This document shows positions 1-11,820 of a stretch of 64,000 nucleotides of DNA, piece by piece (position 1 is the first letter of the stretch; the number at the start of each line of letters is the position of its first letter). The notes under the pieces are model-generated. The model had not been told where the DNA came from and made no database searches. It saw only the letters and a list, made by a program, of their open reading frames with translations. A program made the position numbers and the translations under genes. The DNA comes from Mycocentrospora acerina (Eukaryota > Ascomycota > Dothideomycetes > Pleosporales). The DNA lies in contig JAKUHH010000103.1 of the NCBI GenBank assembly GCA_022701365.1, positions 1-64,000 on the forward strand, read 5' to 3'.

Positions 1-460
1 AAAAAAAAAAAAACTTATTAGCAAAACACTACTAAAAAGGCTTAACAAAGGATATATAAAAAAAAGATTAAGCCTAACTACTAAAGAAATTAAGATTTTA
101 AGAGGAAAGCCTCTATATCTAGAAACCTATCTTAAAGTTAAAGAGAAAATTATTAAAGTAATAATAAAAGAAAACTTTCTTAAAATAAATAATAAAATAT
201 TATTAAAGATTACTTTATAGTAAGATATAAATAAGAGTTAAATCTAAAAAAGAATAAAATTAGATAAGATAAAGACTTATACTATAAAGAAAGGTAAAGA
301 GTAAAGTAATATAAACTTTAATTAAAACAGTTTTATAAAGATAAAAGAAAGAAACCTAGATACTGTCTAAACCTTACCTTACCTCTTTTTCTCTCTCTCT
401 TACACTAATAAAAGATAACTCTATAGAAAGGGACTTTCTGCTTATATAGAAGAAGAGTAG
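1..460. other. AT-rich decayed repeat sequence at window edge
   Basis: Extremely AT-rich sequence opening with a run of A. It shows the C-depleted, TA-rich look of RIP-treated DNA. One plus-strand frame stays fairly open from about 14 to 220 and is lysine- and leucine-rich, but I cannot match it to a family. By position it could be the upstream half of the Fot1-type transposase whose C-terminal half lies at 750-1460, with the LTR at 461-749 inserted between. That link is inference. Confidence 0.35.
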
Positions 461-749
461 TATAATATTTATAATAATATATCTTATTATTACTACTAAG
501 TTAACTAAGACTTATCTAATAGCTACCTAATTTATGCTTGTCTTAAATAGCAACCCTAAGAAGAGATATATAAGAAAGGCAGGCTGTGTAGCTTTATAGA
601 AGTAGTTTTTCTGTATTATTTTATATAAGACCTATAGGTATAGAGAATAGTATCTTTAGTTTACCCTCTAGTCCTAGCACTCCTATATGCCTAGTAGTAG
701 ACCCTTTAGACCCTATTCAGATCACTCTCTTACAACTAGTGTTGTTACA
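461..749 (-). repeat. Solo LTR, family 1 (heavily decayed copy)
   Basis: This aligns along its whole length, in reverse orientation, with the 288-bp LTRs at 5324-5611 and 13217-13504; shared blocks include TAGTTTTTCTGTAT and ACCCTCTAGTCCTAGCACTC. Its GTTACA end at 744-749 corresponds to the LTR start. Most differences are C-to-T or G-to-A, so this copy has been hit hard by RIP. It lies inside or beside the Fot1-type transposase relic. No clear 5-bp target duplication remains. Confidence 0.7.
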
Positions 750-1544
750 GTTAAGGCATTTTATTAAGCATACTTCAGCACGTACTGTTAGTAGATACTA
801 GCTGCTTATTATTAATAGCTATAAGAGCTACTAATTACTTATATTTAAGGATATCTGCAGAGAAAATAATATTATTACTCTTTGCATGCCTCTACATGCA
901 TTACATATCCTGCAGCTGCTTAACATTAGCTGCTTTGCTGCCTTAAAGCGTGTATATAAGAGAGAGATAGGAAGCTAAGTAAACTTCTAGATTAATTATA
1001 TTTACAAGAAGGCATTTTTAACAGCCTTTTTAGTAGTATACAATAATGCTTTCTTGTCTAGTAATATTTAATTTAGCTTTAGAGCAACTAGGTTAGTACT
1101 AATTAACTTAGAGGTAATGCTATTAAATCTTAGGTGTTAATAGCTACTTAGATAGCTAATCTTAAAGCAGCTAACTAAGCTGTCTCTAAGCGTAAAAAGC
1201 GTAAGCAACAGCAGATCTAGAAAGGTAGGACCCTGTTGCAGGAAGAGGCAGAAGATATAGTTACTTGCAGAGACGCAGTAGCTCTAGCTAATTAGGAGAG
1301 GCGTGAGGAGAGGCAGCAAGTAGGTGGTAGCAGTTAGGGTATTTAACACTGCAAGAGATGCAGCAAGGCAGGGCACAATAAGCGCACATGCAAAAAAAAT
1401 GCAGCAGCAGTAGGCAATTAATTCTATCTACTTTTTAGTGCAATTACTTAGTGTAGCGTGGAGATGTTATAACAGGAAAGAAAGGTAGGTGCAATAAGTA
1501 GACGTTCTGGTGATGTGGGCGTTCCGGTGGTGGATTCCGTTACA
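750..1544 (+). mobile_element. Fot1/pogo-type DNA transposon relic (3' half)
   Basis: In one plus-strand frame, interrupted by TAG/TAA codons, the translation shows the C-terminal half of a Fot1/Pot2-like DDE transposase. Visible are SARTVSRY-LLI, the ITLCMPLHALHILQLL block (family form ITLCMPPHSSHLLQPLD), CFAALKRVYKREI and an RKQQQIWKGRTLLQ-like tail. A CCHC-like KRCSKAGHNKRTCKK zinc knuckle near 1340-1400 ends the frame. The stops fit CAA/CAG to TAA/TAG conversion. The stretch around 1500-1544 (GTTCTGGTGATGTGGGCGTT, then GTTACA) looks like the terminal inverted repeat. The 5' end is not identifiable, possibly outside the window. Confidence 0.8.
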
Positions 1545-1642
1545 CCTTATTCTAAAATGACTCAAACTTGAAATTCACGTGTTAATTGATTGCCGTGGTA
1601 ATCTTAATGCATCTCGGACTTCTATATCTGTCAACAATACCG

Positions 1643-1670
1643 ACCCGCGCGCAACGCAATGCGCGCGGGT
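1643..1670. repeat. Perfect GC-rich hairpin
   Basis: An 11-bp perfect inverted repeat, ACCCGCGCGCA at 1643-1653 and its complement at 1660-1670, encloses a 6-nt loop. It is almost pure GC in an AT-rich setting. It may be the end of a DNA transposon or a structural motif. No neighbouring gene explains it. Confidence 0.6.
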
Positions 1671-1785
1671 TGGGCTACGACCGGCTGATCCTAGGTTTTT
1701 AGAATATGGTTAGCATGACTCATACCTCCGCATCAACATCCCTGAAGAAGAATGATCCTTAATACTCACGGGCCGTCTATGTCGC

Positions 1786-2071
1786 TTATGTTCTTTGCTG
1801 CCAGATAAGCTTCATCTCACTGACCACTACCGTACTAGTCCAATCACTCAAAGTTTTTGATGTAAATCTGGAAACTCAAATTCGCTTCTTAGCGCGTTGC
1901 GATACCTTAAAAGTCTTAGGTATTAGTCTAGACACTATTTGTTTCACAAAACTAGATAGATACTAGGACCCTCTCTATCATTTTATTCTAAAAGATGCTT
2001 GTGGCAACGATACAGTTGTTGACGCATTAATGAAGTCTCTCGCTGATCCAGACGATTGGAATACCTGCTAG
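1786..2071 (+). pseudogene. Unassigned coding-like remnant
   Basis: One frame reads coherently for about 95 codons, broken by a single TAG at 1964-1966, and ends with TAG at 2069-2071. It includes VNLETQIRFLARCDTLKVL and DACGNDTVVDALMKSLADPD. The composition looks like real protein, but I recognise no family. No start or splice sites were found with confidence. It may be the 3' end of a decayed gene. The rest of 1545-2934 holds nothing else I can support. Confidence 0.22.
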
Positions 2072-2934
2072 AGGTAGTTGCAAGTCGTGGCCACGTCCTC
2101 AAGCAAAGGAAGATTTGAACAACTATCATTGCAAACTAATCTAGATTGCTACAATCTTGTGGTCGTATCTTTATCGACTTAGCTAGTCCAAGAGTTTTAG
2201 TCCTTGTGATGCACAGCCTTCTTGAAGTACTCATAGCCATAAGACTGTATTAGCCCGGTAGTAGTTACATTCCACTGACTCCTGATCAGGCTGACTTGGC
2301 TTGTTGAACAAATCTAGCATACTATACAATATCACTTCCGCGCGCGAATGGATACCAGTGCGTAAGTTATGCCCTACTGTTACGCGTCTTCGGTGCAGCA
2401 GCCAGAGACATCCTGGCTGTGAAAAATTGGAACTGGAGTAAAGACAGACACCTCATCTAGGCAAATATCTAGAACTTGCAACACTGAATTATCGATTTAA
2501 AACTCCAGTTGGGTCTCTGGAGCCTTCTGCAGATACTCTTGTCATCCTAACAGACTGGGTGTTGACCTTTATACTGAAGGTCGTACCGCTTCTAGGGATA
2601 ATGCCAGCTTGAAATTCAATTGACATGGAAACTTATTTTGGGGCAATTTCAAATATTCTTATGCTAATTTCAAATATATCACAATTCATAAATCAGTTTC
2701 AATTTGAGTATTTTCTACAATGCATGGGCAGTATCACGTTCCATCCAAACCAATCTTGATCTCTTGGCAGCCGAGTACGCAACCATATGACGCACTACTA
2801 GGTACCTAACGGTTTCAATGCAAGGGTGGAGCAGAAAGTAAATCTGTACATAAATATCCAGGACTTTCATGACTCTATATCACTGTCCATTGCCATCGCT
2901 TTTACGATTCATTAATTTTCGATTTTTAATTACC

Positions 2935-4158
2935 ATGCGGTATTGGTCAGTATTTCCCACGCTTTGCAGCGCCGCGTATGTTTCACCCCTCTCCTACAAC
3001 ACCACAGGCTTCCAGAAACCTCAAGTTGGTCTTTCTATCGGTGGGTATGCCCATTGCATCTCGGGACAGTTGCCTCTTGCAGTTACTGCCAACCATTCGC
3101 TTGCGACTTATCCTGAACCGTCAAATCAATTAGACTTTACCAATTATATGACCTTACTAACGACGAATATTGGAATTTTGTCAAATCTCTCAACGGCGAC
3201 GGAAGTGAGGAACGAGTCATATAGTCTATGGGGAAAGCTCTGTTTCCCAGCCAATTCGACACAAAGTCAGCAAACAGTCGTATTCCTAACTCATGGCGCT
3301 ACTCTTGATCACAATTATTGGGATCTAGCGCCAGAGTACAGTTATGTGGATGCAGCCGCCGCTGCCGGATATGCAACCTTTTCTTACGATCGGCTAGGTA
3401 TTGGATTTTCAGATCACCCCAAACCTCAAGACGTTCAGGGCCCAGTACAGGTTGAGCTCGCGCATGCGATTATCCAACTACTTCGCAGCTCTAAGTTAGG
3501 AGGCTACTCGTTCCAGAAAGTTGTTGGAGTAGGCCATTCTGCCGGCTGTAGCATTACCAGTGGTATATCTTCGAAATACACATCCGACTTCGATGCGATC
3601 ATCCTGACTGGATTCGCACGCCAAACTACCTCTTTTGCCTCACTCATATCCTGGGACTCAATTGTTGCGAACCAGGATCCCTCAAGAAGATTTTCGTCAT
3701 TCGCTAATGGTTACTTTACACAAGGGTCCAAACGGGCCCTTCAATATGCTTTTTTCAAATATCCTTTTTTCGATCCAAAAAGTAGGTTCGGATATTACGC
3801 ATCCCTATAACATGAACTAGACTAAGCATCAGCAGTTCTTGATCTTAGCTACAAACAACGTCAAACTACAACAATAGCGGAATTCCTGACGCTCGGGCTG
3901 ACAGGGGGTCCAGCACTTGGCTTCACTCGACCAGTACAAACAATTCTTGGCCGATCTGATATTTCTATCTGCGGTGGAGACTGTGCCACCCCCACTGACT
4001 TTTCTAAAACGGCACGCCCTTTCTTGTATCCCAATGCAGATCCTACTAGCAGTGAAGACGTGCTAGTTGATGATGCAGGTCATAACCTAAACGCACATTT
4101 CAATTGTCAAAAAGTGTTCAACACAATGCACAAATTCTTGGCAAAAATTGGAATGTGA
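2935..4158 (+). CDS. Secreted alpha/beta-hydrolase (one intron)
   Basis: Predicted 389-aa alpha/beta-hydrolase, join(2935..3781,3836..4158). The ATG at 2935 is preferred over the upstream in-frame ATG at 2869 because it directly precedes a signal-peptide-like stretch (MRYWSVFPTLCSAAYVSP). The nucleophile elbow GVGHSAG places Ser202, and DDAGHN near the C-terminus supplies His365. FLTHGATLDHNYWD is the oxyanion-side motif and YDRLGIGFSDHP is typical of this fungal family. The frame appears broken by two TAA codons at 3808 and 3823, but a 54-nt intron (GTAGGT, branch-like ACTAAG, CAGCAG) removes both and joins FFDPK to ILDLSYK, restoring the family's spacing. The substrate is unknown. The gene appears intact among decayed repeats. 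Confidence 0.85.
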
Positions 4159-5323
4159 TAGATAACATAAATACATTAGGCTAAAACTGTTATGGTCACT
4201 ATGCCACTAAATGAGTCAATTTAAAGAAAGCAAGTCTATCGTCAGTAGAGACACAAGCTCTTCATGACAATTTAACAGATTATTTCAATTAAATTATGAA
4301 AACCTTGAGACTTAACAATCTTGAACAAGGAGAATTTATGCGTTTATTTTAAGCTACACAATGCTAGTATGTGCGCATATGCTCTATCCAAATCACCTTT
4401 GCGAGTGGTGACGTTTAAGGCCATCACTGATAAACATCTGATGTGCCTTCGCAACTCGAGCAGCCGTACGTCGAAGAGAGTGCTTCTACAAAGCGAATAT
4501 AAGCCTATTAGTAGTCTAGCTACTGCTAATAACTGCTAGAGCCCACTCTTGTAATATCGTCTTCAACGCACTAATTCGGCAAGTGATACTGTCCAGGATA
4601 GAGAAGGAAGAGTGGGACTGTAAAGACAGCAGCAGTGAATACTTAGATCAGTGTCGTCCGAACATGATTGACTGACTTAATAACCTTCAGCCGGCCGATC
4701 TGATTGCCTAAGCTGCCGTACTTCAGTCTCGTTTACTCTGCCAACTCAAAACAGAAACTAATGACCTAAATACCCTGGCAAAGGAGCTCCTGCTCATCGT
4801 ACGTCTAGTTGAAAAACAAGTTGTAAGAACTTTTGTTCTTATAACATCCTAGAAAAAGTTTAGAGCTAGTCTAACCTAACCTGCGTTAGTAAATTAGATT
4901 GATGCAACTGCTTCTCCCTCTAACTACAGTAAAAATGCTAAGGACTTACTAAGAATAGCAGAGGATGAGACATATTTTAAATGTGTAATGTTACTTTAAT
5001 TAGAAGACGCAACTGTTTATTAGGAAACAATAGAGACCGTTCTCTGCTTTACTCAGCGTTTGCCTACTCACATATTCTTCCTGCTAAACCTCACTACATC
5101 GTTTTGTTTTGTTATTAATAGTTTGATTCTCGCTACCCTAAACTTAGAATCTATTACGTGCTGCTTGCATGATAAACAGACAGTAAATTACTAACGTGCG
5201 CTTTAATTTAATTTAATGAGTCGTATCAGTCAGTAGTTAAAAATACGATGAAATAACAGCAAGAAAGACAACTAATTTAACTTAGCTAGATACTGACCTA
5301 CTAACTCCTGATATTATACATAC
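4159..5323. other. Intergenic, no gene recognised
   Basis: AT-rich sequence with no open frame showing family similarity. A plus-strand open frame at 4321-4539 (72 codons) has no recognisable motif and is probably chance. The 5-bp duplication CATAC at 5319-5323 belongs to the neighbouring LTR. Confidence 0.5.
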
Positions 5324-5611
5324 TGTAACGACGCAGGTAAGAAGAGAGTGACCCGAATGGGGTCCGAATGTTCACTGCGAGGCATATGGGAGTGCTGGGA
5401 CTAGAGGGTAAACCAAAGATACTATTCTCTACACCTATAGGTCTTGTATGAAAGGAAACAGAAAAACTACTCTACAAAGCTCTATAGCCTGCACCCTTAT
5501 ATACCTGCGTCCTGGGGATTGTCGTCCGGGGTGGGTCCGTAACGGGTAGCTTTCGGATAGGTGTCGGTTGGCTTCAGGGGCAAACTGGGATGTGACGTTG
5601 TGAACGTTACA
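5324..5611 (+). repeat. Solo LTR, family 1 (288 bp, TSD CATAC)
   Basis: It begins TGTAACGACGCAGG and ends GTGAACGTTACA, giving the TG...CA ends of an LTR. It is flanked by a perfect 5-bp duplication CATAC at 5319-5323 and 5612-5616, as left by LTR-retrotransposon integrase. No internal retrotransposon region is adjacent, so it is a solo LTR left by recombination. It still contains GC-rich stretches and is among the less RIP-altered copies. Confidence 0.88.
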
Positions 5612-5789
5612 CATACCTGCTTGTTGTAAAAAACACATTGTGACAACCATCTGAATCACCTATAATTAGGCCTTACTACCTCGTACCCTATGTTTCAGGT
5701 CCCTTAGCCCTGAGCCCTTAGTCCTTCTGTAATTAGTAATTACTCTGTAATACTTCCAATCTCCTTCCGAACCTTAGTATTGAAGGGCA

Positions 5790-5953
5790 CAGGAATTGTA
5801 CATATGTAGAGTAGTTTTTCTGTATCCTTTGTAAAAGACCTATAGATGTAGAGAATAATATCCTTAGTATTCTCAACGTCACAGCACTCCCATATGCATT
5901 GTAGTAGACTCACACCTGATTTGGATTTCTCTCTTCTTGCCTGCGTCGTTACA
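5790..5953 (-). repeat. Partial family 1 LTR, reverse orientation
   Basis: The reverse complement matches the first half of the family 1 LTR: CTGCGTCGTTACA at 5941-5953 is the LTR start. The shared GTAGAGTAGTTTTTCTGTAT block follows at about 5807-5826. Beyond about 5790 the similarity to the LTR's other half is lost, so the copy is truncated or too decayed to follow. Confidence 0.7.
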
Positions 5954-6430
5954 CTTGTCCGTTTAATCCCTTGTAGCATTTACAAACTATCTTACAATTG
6001 CGGCCTTCTAAACTAACAATATCTCTCCTTTTTCAGTAATCTATCTAGCTTATACTTATTTGTTATAATGTAGTTTTCTTTGGTTCACTATGTTAGACTA
6101 TCTGGGAAATCGTGCTATGCCAAGGGACATCCAGTTATAATCTAATGAATCTTGATTGATCATTTCTGCAATTTAAACAAGACTTTTGCAAAGGTAGATA
6201 ATCAAATGTCTCACTTAGGACACTATCTAAAGCTATTTTATGTCTAGAGGTCCTCTTGTTTCTAAACTAAGACTGTTTTCATTGCGAAGGTGCAGGGTAT
6301 ACTGTAGCGGCGCATCAAGGGAAGTATGGCGGATTTGTAGCCCTTAGCCAAAAATGTAGTGTTAGTCATGCGCTCTGTAATTAACTAATTTTCGCAAAGT
6401 AAATTGTAAAAAAACTTGGTAAATTATTTA

Positions 6431-6866
6431 CGCACCTCACAGGCGAGCCGATCAACGGGCGAGCCGATCACTCAATTTTACTAGGGAAAATTAATAATTA
6501 AGTGTTTAATTACTTAAGTTCAACGTAATGTAACTAGCTAATAATTTCTGTCTAGTTTTTTAAACATAAAATGTTCTATTTTCTAGGTCTTTAGGACTCT
6601 AGGCAAGGCATAGAAGAAGTTTTTCTATATTTCTAGGGATTTTTAGCGTCCTTTTCTAGAAAATTAATAGGTTTTGCTATTTAAAGCCTTATTATCTACA
6701 ACTAAAAACAAAAGACTTTTACATAGCTTAAATTTTTTTATTTAAATTTTTTTTTAGCTTTTTCTATTTATTAGAATTTATGTATTGAAAAAGCAGAATG
6801 TTGATTTTCTCTATTAAGATTGAATGATCGGCTCGCCCGTTGATCGGCTCGCCCGTGAGGTGCGCT
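6431..6866. mobile_element. MITE with ~45-bp terminal inverted repeats
   Basis: The ends are near-perfect inverted repeats: 6431-6475 starts CGCACCTCAC and the reverse complement of 6822-6866 starts the same way, with about two mismatches over ~45 bp. Each TIR carries the 13-bp motif GGCGAGCCGATCA twice in tandem, the arrangement expected of a transposase-binding site. The ~345-bp interior is AT-rich and has no coding capacity, so this is a non-autonomous element. Flanks TTA and CTA could hold a decayed TA duplication. 5954-6430 and 6867-7250 contain no recognised gene. Confidence 0.8.
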
Positions 6867-7259
6867 AGTGCAAATGTGTCACTGCATAACAAACACTATG
6901 GACCTAAAGGAAATGGCTCTATATCAGTTCTAATATGGTGTTAGAGGAATATGGAAAGCAGATGATAGCAGCGTCTTTTACAGTAGCTAAGCTCTCCTAT
7001 CGGGCTTATGCCCACTAGATCTGTACTGCTGAAAACAAGAGACTAGTGCCCAGCAGTCTGAGGGGCTGATACGTTTGTAAATGTTGTTAACACAAAGCAA
7101 AGCTACTTTAGACTACGCAATTAGTAACGCCCTAGACAAATTAGCTGATACATTTCTGGAATTACGCGGTAAGTTCCGCTTGCAGCATTTTCCGTGCGCA
7201 ACAACTCCCGCGCGGCCAAATATCTGAGCGGGAACTAGCCCGCGTGACTATCTTGGCTT

Positions 7260-8590
7260 TCTTAATCTCTCTTTCATGTAATCTATATCTCTTCTACTAA
7301 ATCTCTAAGCTTGTTCTGGTTAATGTATGACGATCTATTATTTTACGTAATTAAATTGCTACGAAAGAGCCACGCCAGCTGTTTCTGCGTCTGTGTACTC
7401 CATATCCAGATTCACTCAGCGATCTAACAACAAAAATCTGACAAAAATTTAATGCGTTAAATCTTTGATAACACTACCTTAGAGTTGTGTTGCACAAGTC
7501 TAGCAACTTATTAGCTTGCTTGGATGTTATCTATTGAAAACGCCTTCTTAAGCCCTTTCTAAAGGCTACAAAGAGGGCCTCCTTCCCAACGTGTTTGGTG
7601 CTGTACTGTACCAAGGCTGAGATCTCATCGCCATATGCGCGCTTCAACAGCGAGAAACACACCACGTCAAGCGGCTGCAGCAGTTAAGATAAGTGAGAAG
7701 ATATGTAGAGAACAATTATCTTCTTCTCCTTATAGGCTTTGTGAGACTTAAATAACTAGTAGCTCCTATAGTCATTAACAATTAGCAGCCTGTGTAAACC
7801 TACACTTCGCGCCTGTGTATATGCGTTAAAGTTCTTTATCTTCGCAATAGCAAGTTTATTTAATGTCTAGCTGTTAGGGCTAACCTTAAGGATCTAATCG
7901 CGAGGTAAGTCCTTGTATAAGAAGGAGATGAGCACCTTGACAGCGAAGATGACAAATGGTGGGATAGTCTAGTCTGCTGCCCTGCCGCCCTAGAGGACAG
8001 TGATTTATTCTTAATTGCCTGGTTGTATCCTTATAGGAGAACTGCGTATTACAGTGTGTTTAGAGACTAGTTAAGCCCTAATCTAGCCTATAATAAAGGC
8101 TATCTTATTAAATTTATACGTGTCTTTATCCTAGGTGCCAAACTTTCCCTTGACAGACTGTACGAGTGAGAACTAGGGACCTAGGACGCGTAAATTATCA
8201 TTTAAAGCTAGCTGGCAATTATATAGACAGCAGCCTCAAGACTTAATCCTAAGTGTATGAATGTTGCAGTTGTCAACCCAGTGCTGGCCAACAGGCTGCT
8301 CACCACGCCTAACAAGCAGATCAGAGGCTATATCTCGAACTATAGCCCTTGTAGCGCCAATTTCTCGTAGATCTTAGTCAATTTTGCACGCAACAGTAGA
8401 ACCCTCGTCTAACTTTGTCAGCTTCTTTGAATTAAGCTTGTAATCTTGTCGGGAAGGTAGGCCAGCGCGTTGATCTTGAAGAGTGTTTCGAAGCACGTCA
8501 TAGACTGCTGCAGTACGTCTTTCACTTTTAATATCATCTTGTTTAACAGCTAGTATATCAAGCTATACTAGGTCTTCAGTGTAGGAATTT
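7260..8590 (-). pseudogene. Fot1/pogo-type transposase relic
   Basis: The minus strand, in shifting frames, reads as a Fot1/Tigger-like DDE transposase. From N to C: DDIKSERRTAAVYDVL (8500-8570), a Tc5-type helix-turn-helix stretch with EIGATRAIVRDIASDLLVRR (about 8290-8360), then VGLHRLLIVNDYRSYQLF for the catalytic LILDGHESH block. LLQPLDVVCFSLLKRAYGDE follows at 7610-7680, then KVVLSKI near 7470. Key Asp codons are altered (IVND for ILDG) and TAA/TAG stops are frequent. It is distinct from the relic at 750-1544 and less RIP-decayed. Terminal repeats were not identified. Confidence 0.75.
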
Positions 8591-8948
8591 TATGCATTGT
8601 GCTGTGCGAGCATGATTGAATTAGTCTGTCATTAGTCTGTCATTAGTTGAGATTTGGTGTGGTGGCCGACTCGTTTGTGAAACACGTCACTATTTACGTT
8701 AAATGGACATCTTTCTTCAAGACCTTCTGAGAATAGCGACTTAATCAATCTCTATAGCTTTACTACTAGATCTAATTGGTTTGTGTTTCCGGTCTTTGAT
8801 TGAATCCAGGCGTGGAGTGCGCGGACACGGCGCCTAGATAGGGTTGCCGAAATTGTTGGAATCTGCCTCAGGCCAAAATTCTCCAACTAAGTTTAGGTCT
8901 CAGCGCGATACCACCGAGTGAGAACAGATCTAACCACTTTCTCTTGTG

Positions 8949-10691
8949 CTACGAAGCCGATTTTATGTTGCGAATTCGGAGCCGCACTGAAACTTTGTCA
9001 GAAGGATGAAGAGTGCCAAGACCAAACGTCCGCAAGCTCATGCCTTGCACACCCCGCGCTGCCTTCTCAGAAATGATCTCACAGTCATAGCGAGTGATGA
9101 AGTGAGCAATGCCTCCAGTCATGATACGTTTTGCAAGAAACCGTCCTGGACACATGTGTGCACCACCACCAAATGGCAACCACGCTCCCGACTTTCCGTT
9201 AATGCTGTAAACAAACTCGCCTGAACTATTTTTTTCAGGTAGTAGAAATCTCCCTGGCCAGAATTCTTCGGGAGGATGACTTTCCGCAGCTCCAGTACAC
9301 CAAGTATTCGGGTTCATGTGCTCGGTAGTAGAATTGATAAAAAAGAGTTTATGACCGGGAATGAGTGAGCCTCGGACACTGACACCTTCCTGAGGGCATT
9401 TACGAGGAATTATGCCATGGACTCGCAGTCGAAGTGTTTCGGCACAGACAGCTTGGAGAATGGGTTTCTTTAAGAGTCGTTCGAAGTCAAATCGAAGTCC
9501 TCCTTCAGAAACTTCGAGGAGACATTCTTCTGCCTCTCGTCTCACCGACCGAAGAAGTATAGGGTCCCTACAAATCTCCAAGATTGCCCAAAAAGTGGCC
9601 GGAGAAGAATTAGCTGTGCCCCTGAGAAGCAATTAGCGGACGCACCGGTTGAATGGCGGAAGGGAGCGAGGCTTACCCCCAGAGAAGACCCAGATTGTGT
9701 GCAGCAATAGAAGAGAAGGGGAAATGATCAATACCGATGTACATGGCAGTTCTATTGCGAAAGAACGAGTGGCCCCAATATGGATCAAATCCATCTTCCG
9801 AGATAGAAACAGGATGAAAATTGGTTGCTGCCCATTCATTCCAACCCTGAACGGCACGAAGGCATCGATCGCGAGCGTCGTAAGTACGTGGTATAAGAAG
9901 CCGAGGCAGTCGTAGAAAAAGCAGAGTGATGTTGTCGTGTACGTATTGCCAGTCCTGTAGGAAATTTGGATTGGTGAGAAGTAAGTAGGGTCCACATAAA
10001 GTGTCAATAAATGACCTTACGATCTCCATATCCAATGCTTCCTTAAGGTCAGGAAATACTTGCCAGGTATTACCTAAGCTCAACTTTCGAAGGTTCTGAC
10101 TCAAGTTTTCGTCAAACTTCAAGTTGAATGGTTTCGTTCCCGGTCCAGAAAGTAAATCACTGATATGACGGGCGCTACGACTGCCAAAATCATTGCGATT
10201 CTCGTCCACGCCATACTTGATTGACTTGTCTTGTTTGTTGCCGGCATGTGGCTCCTCTTCCGTCGAAAAAAGGTCCAGATCTTTTTTCGGAAGGAGGAAA
10301 ACGCGATGGACGAAGATTCCCTGGAAGAAGAACGTGGAAAGCAACTTATTTTGGAAGGTACTACGAATATTACCCACGCCTTGAACGATATAACAGCTCA
10401 TATTGAGCCATTGAACTTGAAGCGGCGTCTCTTGATGAAACAACTTCCTACGATGATATATCAGGAGAGTTCTGTAGATGTTCTGTGGCATACAGGTAAA
10501 ACGTACGAGATTTTCAGGAAATTTAGAATATCCAGAACACCTTCCATATGGCGTCGAGTAACTGGAATCAACCTCAATTCCATCCCTGCACCCTTCTTCA
10601 CTGAATTGATTCGTGGCCATAGTGGTGTTTTGCCTATTGTGTATGACAGAAGAATACAGAATAAGGAAGTAATAAAAATTAAGGAAATCAT
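8949..10691 (-). CDS. Cytochrome P450 (CYP7/CYP8-like class), N-terminus uncertain
   Basis: Heme-thiolate monooxygenase. The last exon is 8949-9621, joined through a 55-nt intron (9622-9676; GTAAGC, CTAATT, CTTCTCAG) to an exon ending at 9677. The join gives LLWGGTANSSPATFW, the family's I-helix. CAETLRLR supplies the ExxR motif, and FGGGAHMCPGR the heme-binding loop with its Cys ligand. Upstream, ETPLQVQ-like and YIVQG segments match the N-terminal beta-sheet. The membrane anchor is probably the ATG at 10691 (MISLIFITSLFCILL), but it lies in a different frame from the rest, so an extra intron or a frameshift near 10480-10620 is needed. It faces a second P450 at 11821 in divergent orientation. 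Substrate unknown. Confidence 0.75.
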
Positions 10692-11820
10692 TCGATAATT
10701 GGACGTTTGCTGGATGCCGATCTTGACCAATCTCTTGGAAAAGTGATTCGGATCCAACTCTGGAGGATTTAATGAGGACATGAGGCACGATTGAGATATA
10801 GCTCAATGTAGTATGTGTAGAATCAAGACATATATAGATTCTATGCACATGAGGGTCTGTCCTGTATAAATATTCTCTATTCGGCTACTCGGACTTGAAT
10901 ACGGAGACACTAAGTAGAGTACAAAGTATTCTCTGATACGGCACGCATCATTGGTACCAAGGCGCAGAAATTGATACCAAGATTTCATTAAAAAATACGG
11001 CGGCACGATTGCCGTAACCAATTGCAAACACCTGACTAGTACATTTACCATGCTACAATGTAATGTTGACTGAAGGAAGCCATGTAGTTCCCTGGGTACA
11101 CACATAATTCTGTCCCATGGAGATAGGGAATACACGAGCTAACCTCGAGTAGTATCAAGTCCTATCTGTAATAGTTCATAAAGAATAAGGGCATTAGAGA
11201 TTAAGGGTATCTATTGTTTGACTTCGCCCCACATGGGAGCACGTAATGCACTACGAGTACCGGCAGCAGAAGGATTCGATAACCAAAAGCACATCAGATA
11301 AGATTAGATGCGCTCTGATAATCGATTTTAGTGGAGTCCTTGGCTGTCTCCCCTAATGGCGTAGCTACATTATGTTGAGGGTCAAATCAGCACCAGCTGA
11401 GGAGTGTTCGTCATCAAACTTGAGTCGGGCCTTCAGCAAAAAATCAGCGTATCTCGCGCCAAAACAATTTAGTCAGGGTAGAGATTATTGTCCTACGGAT
11501 CGGAAATTGCACTTTCATACTGTATTGGTGAGAAATCCGCGACACTGCCATTGATAACATAATACAATCCGTCTAGGTTCTTTGCAAAACCTGATATATC
11601 TAGTTGATCAGCCCGGTTTAGCCTCTCCTATTCTCTTGGCACGTTAAGTTATTATGCATGTCAGGAAGCCATCCTCTCCAGCCGTGCAACGAGGGCCAGC
11701 GAACCCAAACTTCAGCTTCTATACAGAGGTAATACAGATGGTAGTGTCTTTCAATCTTGTTCTTTCCCTTGGGTCTAGAGTAACTATCACAAATCCTGTT
11801 GCAGGCAGCACTGGTACACA
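10692..11820. other. Intergenic region between divergent P450s
   Basis: About 1.1 kb between the starts of the two oppositely oriented P450 genes, so it would have held both promoters. A minus-strand open frame at 10803-11135 contains a hydrophobic run (LVTAIVPPYFLM) but no family motif. I see no other gene. Confidence 0.45.

Noticed and set aside
3782..3835. Two in-frame TAA codons in the alpha/beta-hydrolase, apparently RIP nonsense
   Set aside because: A 54-nt GT-AG intron with a branch-like ACTAAG covers both and restores the spacing between FDP and TTTIAEF expected in the family. The gene is called intact.
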